24,846 nt of DNA from JABAAW01 sp965216605 (lineage in GTDB: Bacteria > Pseudomonadota > Alphaproteobacteria > JABAAW01), in assembly GCA_965216605.1 (NCBI GenBank), contig CBDCGG010000003.1:1-24846 (forward strand). The letters run 5' to 3'. Made by a program: the position numbers and the translations under genes. The notes under the pieces are model-generated. The model was not told the origin of the DNA, did not search any database, and worked only from the letters and a program-made list of their open reading frames with translations. This document shows positions 1-6,958 of this stretch, one piece after another (positions within the stretch are counted from its first letter, which is position 1; each line of letters opens with the position of its first letter).

Positions 1-1111
1 AGTTTGAACCTAGGATGTTTTCGATGTTGCTGATGGTGTCGTCCACCGCTTCGTTGTTGTTGGCATTCAAGCCATGCGTTCCATCAAAGTCCACTTGCAG
101 CCCTCCTGTGGCGACAAGGCTCACCCTGACCCCCTTGGCCGAGTTGCTATAAGAAGCCCAGTCCTCACTACCGCCTCCACCGACGAGCACGTCTGCATCC
201 TCGCCGCCGTTGAGGGTGTCGTCGCCCTCGCCGCCCTCAAGGCGGTCGTTGCCCGTTCCTCCGAGCAGTTTGTTGGGACCGCCATCACCCGTCAGCCAGT
301 CGTTGTTAGCCGAGCCTAAGATGTTTTCGATGTTGCTGATGATGTCGCCCTCGGCTTCGTTGTCGTTGGCGAGAAAGTTATAGCTGTTCGTCTCGAAGTC
401 CTGTTGCGCGCCTGAACGAGAAAGGTCAACCCTGACACCTCTGTCAGAGTGGCTATAAGAAATCTCGTCCGTATCATCACCACCGTTGAGGGTGTCCGCA
501 CCCTTGCCTCCCTCAAGGCGGTCATCGCCTGCGCCGCCACGAAAAGTATTTCTAGATGTGCTGCCGGTCAAGGTGTCGTCGAAGGGCGAGCCTATCAGGT
601 TTTCGATGTTGCCAGAAAGCTCATCATCGTCAGCCCAGCCGCCTGAGGCAGTGTTGATGGGAGGGCTGAGGTCGATGGTGACACCTCCATCCGAGTTTTC
701 GTAACTCACCCAGCCGAATTGGGTCACGCCTGTTGTGTCGAATCTATCGCGAGTGGAGGTTGCCAAGAGGGCATCGTTCGCGCTAGCACCCGTAGGGGAG
801 GAGACGGGAGGAGAGACAGGGGGAGGGGAGACAGGAGGAGGGGAGACAGGAGGAGGGGAGACAGGAGGAGGGACGACGGCATCGCCTTCGGGTGTGCCGC
901 CGCAGCCCTCCAGAAATACGCCGAGCGCGCTCGCTTGTAGCAAGGCATTTAGGGCTTGGGTTTTTCTGTTGCGTTGTTTTGTCTCGCCTTCGTTCGACGA
1001 GGCGGTGGGGGTTGTGGGGGTTGTGATGTTGTTGTTTGGCACGGTTTGTTTTTCGATGGTGGTGTTTTTTGGGCTAGGAGTGCAGATGCAGGATACTTGC
1101 CTTATAAGCAC
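1..1111 (-). CDS. RTX-like calcium-binding repeat protein, C-terminus outside window
   Basis: The reverse frame is open from a stop at 1115-1117 to the left edge. It encodes glycine/aspartate nonapeptides of the haemolysin-type calcium-binding family, for example GGAGDDRLEGGKGADTLNGG (about 538-479) and GGTGNDRLEGGEGDDTLNGG further on. Each module also carries a Y-x2-S-x2-G-V-x-V/I-x-L strand (SYENSDGGVTIDL, SYSHSDRGVRVDL, SYSNSAKGVRVSL) and an NIEN(I/L)(I/L)GS motif. Module spacing is 92 and 102 residues. Before the modules lies a PPPVS linker and, further N-terminal, a basic stretch, a hydrophobic stretch and LEGCGG, which resembles a weak lipoprotein signal. The start is unsure: the frame has no ATG, and GTG at 1111 or 1042 are candidates without a clear ribosome site. 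Such proteins are usually exported and bind calcium outside the cell. The exact role is unknown. Confidence 0.72.
   Translation of the reverse strand, partial: MLIRQVSCICTPSPKNTTIEKQTVPNNNITTPTTPTASSNEGETKQRNRKTQALNALLQASALGVFLEGCGGTPEGDAVVPPPVSPPPVSPPPVSPPPVSPPVSSPTGASANDALLATSTRDRFDTTGVTQFGWVSYENSDGGVTIDLSPPINTASGGWADDDELSGNIENLIGSPFDDTLTGSTSRNTFRGGAGDDRLEGGKGADTLNGGDDTDEISYSHSDRGVRVDLSRSGAQQDFETNSYNFLANDNEAEGDIISNIENILGSANNDWLTGDGGPNKLLGGTGNDRLEGGEGDDTLNGGEDADVLVGGGGSEDWASYSNSAKGVRVSLVATGGLQVDFDGTHGLNANNNEAVDDTISNIENILGSN
813..872. repeat. 15-bp tandem repeat, four copies, coding PPPVS
   Basis: The unit GAGACAGGAGGAGGG occurs four times in a row (813, 828, 843, 858); the first copy has one mismatch. 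On the minus strand it encodes the pentapeptide PPPVS, forming a proline-rich linker between the N-terminal segment and the calcium-binding modules of the RTX-like protein. The unit length is a multiple of three, so copy-number change would keep the frame. Confidence 0.9.
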
Positions 1112-1202
1112 AAGTCAAGCTAGAAGGCGCGGCTGTTCTTGTTGTTAGGGGGAGGAAAACAGGATCGCTGTGTTGCGAGTCAGATTGGGACAAATTCCCC
1201 TT

Positions 1203-1297
1203 GCGCACGGCAAGCCGCGCGCTATGCGCTTGTGCTTTTTAATCCAGTATTATGGACGCGCACGGCAAGCTGCGCGCTATGCGCTTGTGCTTTTTAA
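1203..1297 (+). repeat. Direct repeat pair, 40 bp each
   Basis: Positions 1203-1242 and 1258-1297 are the same 40-bp sequence with one C/T difference. They start GCGCACGGCAAGC and end TTGTGCTTTTTAA, and 15 bp separate them. They lie inside the palindrome-rich element and code for nothing recognisable. Confidence 0.85.
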
Positions 1298-1397
1298 AGG
1301 GACGCACTCGCGCAACAAACTTGCTTTGTATGATGACGGACGCAAAACATCGCGTGCGTAGCACGCGGGGAGCGCGAGGGAGTAATCCCTCGCAAAA

Positions 1398-1515
1398 GAC
1401 CCCGCGTCAGCGGGGCGCGTAAGCGCCTTCTACACACTTTGCGCGAAGCGCAAAGTGTGTAGCCTCTTATTCAAAAGCGCGAGGCTTGCCTCGCGCAAGC
1501 TGACTCGCAACGCGG
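1398..1515 (+). repeat. Modular palindromic repeat, copy A
   Basis: About 118 bp running from GACCCCGCGTCAGCGG to GACTCGCAACGCGG, with hairpins at 1400-1415, 1430-1462 and 1477-1496. It is homologous along its whole length to the reverse strand of 2857-2980 (copy B). The central hairpin has different arm sequences in the two copies, yet stays paired in both. Confidence 0.8.
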
Positions 1516-1548
1516 AACGGCGAGCCTGTTTTCCTAGTGCTAGAGAAA

Positions 1549-2658
1549 CTATGAACGCTTGAAAAGCGAAACAAGTCTAGAAAAGTCACCACTTCCACTA
1601 TCGCTTTGTTGTTTAGAAAATCCTGTTGGCAGCTGTTGAAAGGCTGCGTTTAGCGTTTGCGTTACGACTTCTTTTTTGTTTGGTTCGGCAGCGTTGTCGT
1701 AGATATTTTTGTATGACCGTAGCACATTGCTACGATGGCGATTATGCGCTTCGTTATGACTATTGACAAAATAACCGCGCAGGCATATAGCAAGGGCAGT
1801 CAACGACAAAATAGAAAGCAATGTTCCTCCCACAGTAATTTCAGTGATTATGTAATGAGTTTCCAAAAGAAAAAGAGCAGTGCCAAAAAGAAAAAGCAAT
1901 GATACTCCCGCACTTATCAGAAAAAAATTACTTCTTTGACGGTAATCATTAGCAGTTTTATCAAAAATTTCTGCTTCATTAGCAAAAATATTAAGATTCG
2001 CTTGTTCTTGCAACTCTTTTAAATACCCTTGCGTCTTTTGTTCGAATTTTCCTAAGGCTTCCTCTGTCTTTTGTTCGATTTCTTTTTTGGTTTGGGTAAA
2101 GTTTTTTTGTTGAATATCAATTTTATTAATTAAAATTTGAGCTCTATCTGAAATTTTTTCTGTTTCAATATTTTTATCGCTGTTGACAATTTCTTCTTTA
2201 GATTTTCTTTTAAAAAAAATATTAACAAATTTTCCAAAATCATCGGAAATCTTTTTTTCAATGCCATTAGAGTTTGTTATGTTATTAAGAATAATCTCAA
2301 CAGTAGACAAGGCTTTTTGAAAATTTCTGTTTCCAATAAACTTAAAAAACTTTAACTCATCTCCATATAAAATTTGTTTAGCAAGATTTACTGCGTTTTC
2401 TATTGTTGAGTGAGTATAATAATAATAAGGCATACCTGTTTCATCCAATTTGCCAGTATCTAGATCAGGTGATGGATCTTTTGACTTTAAAAGAAAAAAA
2501 TAATTTGCCGCTTTTTGAAAGTCATCTACAGATACATTCTTAATTATATTCATGGTTTGTTGAATTTTGGAGTCTTGCTTACCTTCAACCATGTTAGCAA
2601 ATTCTTGTGCTACTTGCAATGGAACAAATTTTTCTTCAGGGGTGTTTTCTGCTACCAT
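1549..2658 (-). CDS. Coiled-coil, two-membrane-segment protein of unknown function
   Basis: 369 residues, not firmly assigned to a family. What can be seen: an acidic/polar N-terminal part; a long charged helical region rich in K, E and Q, about 165-245, predicted coiled coil; two hydrophobic segments at about 246-265 and 272-297; then a C-terminal soluble part with NSHNEAHNRHRSNVL (299-313) and LPTGF (343-347). From memory, this ending (N-x-HR-x-N-x-L followed by an A-rich helix and PTGF) recurs in poorly characterised coiled-coil/two-TM proteins often met in accessory and defence regions; I cannot confirm this. The gene is far AT-richer than its surroundings (12 G+C in the 60 bases at 2161-2220) and is flanked by palindromic repeats in opposite orientations, which suggests acquisition by transfer. 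ATG at 2658 has only a weak purine-rich site upstream. It is likely a membrane-anchored protein with most of its mass in the cytoplasm. Confidence 0.8.
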   Translation of the reverse strand: MVAENTPEEKFVPLQVAQEFANMVEGKQDSKIQQTMNIIKNVSVDDFQKAANYFFLLKSKDPSPDLDTGKLDETGMPYYYYTHSTIENAVNLAKQILYGDELKFFKFIGNRNFQKALSTVEIILNNITNSNGIEKKISDDFGKFVNIFFKRKSKEEIVNSDKNIETEKISDRAQILINKIDIQQKNFTQTKKEIEQKTEEALGKFEQKTQGYLKELQEQANLNIFANEAEIFDKTANDYRQRSNFFLISAGVSLLFLFGTALFLLETHYIITEITVGGTLLSILSLTALAICLRGYFVNSHNEAHNRHRSNVLRSYKNIYDNAAEPNKKEVVTQTLNAAFQQLPTGFSKQQSDSGSGDFSRLVSLFKRS

Positions 2659-2754
2659 GTTCTTTTCTCACGAATTTGGATTTTGGGGAACGCGCTTCGC
2701 GCGGTTCTTTGTGTGTCTATGTTGATTCTTCGCACAAAAGCTGTGCTGTGTCAA

Positions 2755-2812
2755 GAGTCAGCTTGCGCGAGGCAAAGCCTCGCGCTTTTGAATAAGAGGC
2801 GCGCTACGCGCG
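2755..2812 (-). repeat. Modular palindromic repeat, partial copy C
   Basis: This carries GAGTCAGCTTGCGCGAGG, a hairpin GCGCGAGGC-AAA-GCCTCGCGC and TTTTGAATAAGAGGC, matching one end of copies A and B. It then has a shortened variable hairpin (CGCGC-TAC-GCGCG) where the longer copies continue. It lies just upstream of the AT-rich membrane-protein gene, in the same orientation as copy B and opposite to copy A. Confidence 0.75.
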
Positions 2813-2856
2813 ATTCTTCTCTCCTTTATCTTCTAGGCAAAATTAAAGACGTTGTG

Positions 2857-2980
2857 CCGCGTTGCGAGTCAGTATTGCGCGAGGCAAAGCCTCGCGCTTT
2901 TGGATAAGAGGCTACGCCCCTCGCGCTTCGCGCGAAGGGCGTAGAAAGCGCACTTACGTGCGCTCCGCTGACGCGGGGTC
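2857..2980 (-). repeat. Modular palindromic repeat, copy B
   Basis: About 124 bp, homologous to the plus strand of 1398-1515. Hairpins: 2877-2897 (9-bp stem), 2912-2944 (outer 8-bp stem CTACGCCC/GGGCGTAG and inner 6-bp stem), and 2948-2963 (6 bp). Relative to copy A the central hairpin arms differ at several positions on both sides in a compensating way. Confidence 0.8.
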
Positions 2981-3061
2981 TTCGTGGGGGGAATTTATCC
3001 CCCACACCCCCGCGCACGCTTCGCGTGCGCATGTTTTGCGCCCGTCAATACAAAAAGCCCA

Positions 3062-3117
3062 TGTCTGCCTTTGCGATGCGCGCCTCTTAAAAAGCGCAGG
3101 CGATGCAAAGGCAGACA
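3062..3117 (-). terminator. Long inverted repeat downstream of ppdK, possible terminator
   Basis: Arms TGTCTGCCTTTGC (3062-3074) and GCAAAGGCAGACA (3105-3117) are perfectly complementary, with a further short inner stem. Read on the minus strand, the direction of ppdK, the hairpin is followed by TGGGCTTTTTG, a short U tract. It lies about 100 bp past the ppdK stop, so it could end the glyQ-glyS-ppdK transcript. It could equally be just another member of the palindrome cluster. Confidence 0.4.
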
Positions 3118-3137
3118 CACAAAAGCATCAAGCGCGA

Positions 3138-3167
3138 ACAGAGACAGACACCCGTGTCTGTCTCTGT
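3138..3167. repeat. Perfect 14-bp-arm palindrome 3' of ppdK
   Basis: ACAGAGACAGACAC (3138-3151) and GTGTCTGTCTCTGT (3154-3167) are exact reverse complements separated by CC. No U tract follows on either strand, so on its own it does not look like a classical intrinsic terminator. It may protect the 3' end of the ppdK mRNA. Confidence 0.7.
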
Positions 3168-3219
3168 GAGCGCGTGCTCGTCAAGAAGCACAAGCGCGAA
3201 CTAGAGACACCCACACTCC

Positions 3220-5976
3220 TCAAGCCCCCTGCGTAACCCCCTCCCGCTTTTTCCTTTCCGCAATCGCCGCCTGCGCCGCCGCCAACCTCGCAATCGCAAC
3301 CCGATACGGCGAACAAGAAACATAATCTAACCCCAACCCCTCGCAAAAAGCAATCGATCGAGGATCACCCCCATGCTCCCCACATATACCTAACTTCAAT
3401 CCCGCGTTCGCTCCTAATCCCCGCTCAACCGCTAACGCCATCAACGCCCCAACCCCCGCTCGATCCAAAGTCGTGAAAGGATCATGCGCAATAAAACCCA
3501 ATCGCTCATACTCCTGCAAAAAACTGCCCGCATCATCCCGACTAATACCCCACACCGTCTGCGTCAAATCATTCGTCCCAAAACTGAAGAACTCAGCACT
3601 CGAAGCAATCTCATCCGCTAACAACGCCGCGCGAGGCAACTCAATCATCGTGCCTATTCGCCAATCCAAAGGCGTCGTCTTCTTCTCTTTCCATACCTCC
3701 TCCGCCGTCTGCCGCACAACCGCACGCAACCGATCGAACTCCGCCCTCGTCGCAATCAACGGCAGCATAATCTCACACACAGGCTCAATGCCCCGCGCAC
3801 GAGCCAACAACGCCGCCTCGAAAATAGCACGCGACTGCATCACGCAAATCTCAGGGTAAGTGGCAAGAAGACGCGCCCCCCTATGTCCCAACATCGGATT
3901 GCTCTCCTGCAGCCTTGCCGTGCGCAACCTTGCCTCCTCCAACGATAACATCGAGCCAAGACCCATCGAGCCAAGACTCTCTACTAAGGCGCGCAAGTCC
4001 TCGTCGTTGTGCGGCAAGAACTCATGCAACGGAGGATCCAACAAACGAATCGTGACAGGTAAGCCGTCCATCGCCGCGAAAATCTCCACAAAGTCCTCGC
4101 GCTGCATCGGCAAAAGACGCGCTAGTGCCGCCTCTCGCTCCTCGCGCGACAGAGCGAGAATCATCGCGCGCATCGCCGTGATACGCTCTCCGTCGAAAAA
4201 CATATGCTCCGTTCTACACAAGCCAATTCCCTCTGCTCCGAACGCGCGCGCTAACTTCGCGTCCTCCGCCGTGTCCGCGTTCGCACGAACACGCATCCGA
4301 CGCGCCTCGTCGCACCATCCCATCAAGCGATGAAAGGTCTCGTCCAACTCAGGCAGAATCATCGAAACCTTACCGAGATATACCTCCCCCTTCGCTCCGT
4401 CGATCGAAAGAAAGTCGCCCTCGTTCAAGGTCGTCTCGCCAACGCTGAGCGTCTTGTTCGCAGCATCGATCACCATCTCGCTCGCTCCGCACACGCAAGC
4501 CCTACCCATGCCACGAGCAACAACAGCAGCATGGCTCGTCATGCCGCCGCGCGCCGTGAGAATCCCTTTCGCAGCATGCATGCCGTGAATGTCCTCAGGA
4601 GAAGTTTCCAAACGCACAAGCACAACCTCCTGTCCGTTGCGCGTACGCTCTTCGGCATCGTCGGCGCTGAAGGCTATTTGTCCGCAGGCAGCACCAGGAG
4701 AGGCGGGCAACCCGCGAGTGAAAAGCGTCTTCGCAGCACTCGGATCCAGACGCGCGTGCAGCAACTGATCCAACGATTGCGGCTCGATATGGAGTAGCGC
4801 TTCTTCCTGATCGATGTGTCCCTCGTCGAGAAGGTCGCAGGCGATCTTCACCGCCGCCTGCGCCGTGCGTTTGCCGTTGCGAGTCTGTAGCAGGAAGAGT
4901 TCGTTCTTTTCGACCGTGAACTCGATGTCTTGCATGTCGCGATAGTGATGCTCTAGGATGCCTCGGACTTGCAGCAGCTCTTGGAAAATACGAGGGTGGC
5001 TTTGCTCCAACGAAGGAGCGCGCTCTCGGTTGGCGGGGGTTGCTACACGAGGGCGAGATTGTTCCGAGATGGGTTGCGGCGTGCGCGTTCCCGCAACGAC
5101 ATCCTCGCCTTGCGCGTTTTCTAGAAACTCGCCGTAGAGGCAATTCTCGCCGGTGGCGGGGTTTCTTGTGAAGGCGACGCCGGTCATGCAATCGGCTCCC
5201 ATGTTGCCGAACGCCATGGCTTGGATGGTGACGGCGGTGCCCCAGCGTTCGGGGATGTTGTTGAGCTTGCGATAGGTTTTCGCGCGCGGCGAGAGCCAAC
5301 TTTGGAAGACAGCTTTGAGGGCTTGTTGAAGTTGTTCTAGGGGGTCTTGCGGGAAGGGCAGCGAGGCGTTTTCTGATACGAGCTTCTTGTAGTGCAAGAT
5401 GAGCTGTAGCAACTGCGCTTCGGAGAGGTCGGTATCGAGCAGCACATTGTTTTGTCGTTTGAGATCGTCGAGCGCGCCCTCGAATTGGTAGTGGGGAACA
5501 TGTAGGACGACATTGCCGAACATGTGAATAAAGCGTCGGTATGAATCGAGTGCGAATATCTTGTTGTTGCTTTTTTCTGCGAGTCCTGCCAGCGTTTTGT
5601 CGTTGAGACCGAGATTGAGGACGGTATCCATCATGCCGGGCATGGAGACGCGCGCGCCTGAGCGTACGGAGACGAGCAGGGGGTTTTTTGTATCGCCGAA
5701 TTTTTTGGAGATTTGCGCCTCTAGCGTTGCGAGCGCGGGGGCGAGTTGTGCGATGAGGGATGGTGGCAGGGTATTTGTTTTGTAGAACTCTTGACAAGCT
5801 TCGGTAGAGACGATGAAGCCTGGCGGTACATTGAGTCCGATCTCTGCCATTTCGCATAGGTTTGCGCCTTTGCCACCGAGCAGGTCTCGGAGTTTTGCCG
5901 AGCCTTCGTTATAATTTTTGCCGAAGTGGTAGATCCACTTCGGGGAGGACGAGGAGGAGGCGGAGGAGTTAGACAT
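3220..5976 (-). CDS. ppdK: Pyruvate, phosphate dikinase
   Basis: Interconverts pyruvate + ATP + Pi and phosphoenolpyruvate + AMP + PPi in the cytoplasm, serving gluconeogenesis or PPi-linked glycolysis. At 918 residues it is close to the usual 870-900. Visible landmarks: the ATP-binding N-terminal domain (FGKNYNEGSAKLRDLLGGKG; RSGARVSMPGMMDTVLNLGL), DMQDIEFTVE and LQTRNGKRTA, the phosphohistidine domain GGMTSHAAVVARG with swivelling His about 482, and the PEP/pyruvate TIM-barrel domain with GLCRTEHMF, NPMLGHRGARL and GICGEHGGDP, whose Cys about 865 is the general acid. The N-terminus has a serine run (residues 3-11). An insertion rich in R, P and S (about 304-327) sits before the DMQD motif, longer than I recall for the family. 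ATG at 5976 lies 6 bases after the glyS stop, so co-transcription is very likely. Confidence 0.96.
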   Translation of the reverse strand: MSNSSASSSSSPKWIYHFGKNYNEGSAKLRDLLGGKGANLCEMAEIGLNVPPGFIVSTEACQEFYKTNTLPPSLIAQLAPALATLEAQISKKFGDTKNPLLVSVRSGARVSMPGMMDTVLNLGLNDKTLAGLAEKSNNKIFALDSYRRFIHMFGNVVLHVPHYQFEGALDDLKRQNNVLLDTDLSEAQLLQLILHYKKLVSENASLPFPQDPLEQLQQALKAVFQSWLSPRAKTYRKLNNIPERWGTAVTIQAMAFGNMGADCMTGVAFTRNPATGENCLYGEFLENAQGEDVVAGTRTPQPISEQSRPRVATPANRERAPSLEQSHPRIFQELLQVRGILEHHYRDMQDIEFTVEKNELFLLQTRNGKRTAQAAVKIACDLLDEGHIDQEEALLHIEPQSLDQLLHARLDPSAAKTLFTRGLPASPGAACGQIAFSADDAEERTRNGQEVVLVRLETSPEDIHGMHAAKGILTARGGMTSHAAVVARGMGRACVCGASEMVIDAANKTLSVGETTLNEGDFLSIDGAKGEVYLGKVSMILPELDETFHRLMGWCDEARRMRVRANADTAEDAKLARAFGAEGIGLCRTEHMFFDGERITAMRAMILALSREEREAALARLLPMQREDFVEIFAAMDGLPVTIRLLDPPLHEFLPHNDEDLRALVESLGSMGLGSMLSLEEARLRTARLQESNPMLGHRGARLLATYPEICVMQSRAIFEAALLARARGIEPVCEIMLPLIATRAEFDRLRAVVRQTAEEVWKEKKTTPLDWRIGTMIELPRAALLADEIASSAEFFSFGTNDLTQTVWGISRDDAGSFLQEYERLGFIAHDPFTTLDRAGVGALMALAVERGLGANAGLKLGICGEHGGDPRSIAFCEGLGLDYVSCSPYRVAIARLAAAQAAIAERKKREGVTQGA

Positions 5977-5982
5977 AAGAAA

Positions 5983-6903
5983 TCAAGCTTGTTGCGGTTG
6001 TTGTTGTTTAGCTTTAAGCTGTTTATCCTTGTGATGGATTTTTGTGAAGTCGGCGAGCTCGAGGAATCGTTTGTAGATAGTGTATAGCAGACGGAGTCGA
6101 TTTTGTCGAATTTCTTTGTCTTTGTCCATGACAAGGACCTTGTCGAAGAAGGCATCGACATCCTTTTTGAGTTCGCCGAGCGTTTGTAATTTTTTTTGAA
6201 AGGTTAGATTTTTCCAATTTTTGTCTGCGAGGGGTTTTTGTGTGTGGACGTGTAAGCTAATTTCTTCGATTGTTGAGCTGATTAAAAGAGAGGGAGGCGT
6301 AGAAAGATCGTCGTCGAGGGAGGAGCGAAGAATAGCGTGTAGGCGGTGAAAAATTTCTGCGAGGGGGTTGTCGTTTTTCATTTCTTCTGCCAGTTCCATG
6401 GCGTGACGATAGAGCGGGTAGATATTGCATTCTTGTGCTTCAGGGTGCGCGAGTATGGCTTCGATGCAATCGTGCGGCAGTTGTTCGTGCTCTTTGAAGA
6501 AGACGCGCAACCTTTCGAGCATGAAGTCAATAATTTCCTTCATCAGTAATTCCTGAGACTCTCCGTAAAAAGAAGGATCATCTGGATGTTGTGTAGAGAG
6601 AATGTTTAATGCACTTTCAAAAATATCTTTTAAAGGTAGATGTATTTTTTCCAAAGAAAAATCTTTGATAAAAGCACCTATAATCGCGAGAGCGCATCGT
6701 CGCAAGGCGAAGGGGTCGCCAGAACCAGTGGGTTTTTCTCCCGCTTTCCAAAGCGAAACGAGGCTGTCGATATTGTCAGCCATATCAACAATGTCCTTAT
6801 CGTGAGAAGTAATTTTGAAGGTGTTTCCTATCAAATAAAATTTAATTTCTTCTTGCAAAGAAGGAAACTCTTGGACGGTTTCTGTTGCCAAAGAATATTT
6901 CAA
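5983..6903 (-). CDS. glyS: Glycyl-tRNA synthetase beta subunit, C-terminal part (frame-shifted)
   Basis: Carries the second half of the beta subunit: ATETVQEFPSLQ, the metal-binding-like TSHDKD segment, PTGSGDPFALRR (a strong GlyS signature) and the C-terminal anticodon-recognition region with DAFFDKVLVMDKDKEIRQNRLRLL split over the last 80 residues. The nominal start is a TTG at 6903, but the same frame is open further upstream to about 6981 and reads continuously with homologous sequence (NNGYNYGLKEEHDPTYF...). It therefore looks like the continuation of the frame ending at 6959, not an independent gene. The coding DNA is AT-richer than ppdK or carB. The stop lies 6 bases before ppdK. Together the two pieces make about 720 residues, near the full family length. 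Confidence 0.85.
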   Translation of the reverse strand: MKYSLATETVQEFPSLQEEIKFYLIGNTFKITSHDKDIVDMADNIDSLVSLWKAGEKPTGSGDPFALRRCALAIIGAFIKDFSLEKIHLPLKDIFESALNILSTQHPDDPSFYGESQELLMKEIIDFMLERLRVFFKEHEQLPHDCIEAILAHPEAQECNIYPLYRHAMELAEEMKNDNPLAEIFHRLHAILRSSLDDDLSTPPSLLISSTIEEISLHVHTQKPLADKNWKNLTFQKKLQTLGELKKDVDAFFDKVLVMDKDKEIRQNRLRLLYTIYKRFLELADFTKIHHKDKQLKAKQQQPQQA

Positions 6904-6958
6904 CCCATCAACTTGCCTTTCAAAATAAGTAGGGTCGTGTTCTTCTTTTAACCCATAG

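Larger units (their letters stand above)
1153..1535. repeat. Palindrome-rich intergenic element with inverted ends
   Basis: The ends match in inverted orientation: AGGAAAACAGG (1153-1163) and GTTGCGAGTCAG (1172-1183) on the left, CTGACTCGCAAC (1500-1511) and CCTGTTTTCCT (1525-1535) on the right. Inside are two direct 40-bp copies (1203-1242 and 1258-1297, one mismatch) and five hairpins: 1351-1367 (7-bp stem), 1374-1393 (8 bp), 1400-1415 (6 bp), 1430-1462 (15 bp, loop GAA) and 1477-1496 (9 bp). There is no convincing gene here. It resembles a non-autonomous, MITE-like or REP-cluster element. No flanking target duplication is evident. Confidence 0.7.
2659..3219. other. Intergenic block of palindromes, no gene seen
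   Basis: 561 bp between the AT-rich gene and ppdK. Besides repeat copies C and B it holds a small GC-rich inverted repeat near 2690-2707 and palindromes at 3013-3031 (GCGCACGC-TTC-GCGTGCGC), 3062-3117 (13-bp arms) and 3138-3167 (14-bp arms). The short open frames here are products of the repeats and resemble no protein I know. Confidence 0.7.

Noticed and set aside
735..1148. Plus-strand open frame with ETGGG repeats
   Set aside because: It is the antisense of the RTX-like gene; the repeats mirror the PPPVS linker, and the RTX frame has strong family motifs.
1153..3219. Insertion sequence
   Set aside because: There are inverted ends and many palindromes but no transposase, and I found no target duplication; at most a non-autonomous element.
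4595..5857. 420-codon minus-strand frame inside ppdK
   Set aside because: It is Arg/Ala-rich with no motifs and overlaps ppdK, which has all its catalytic motifs in another frame.
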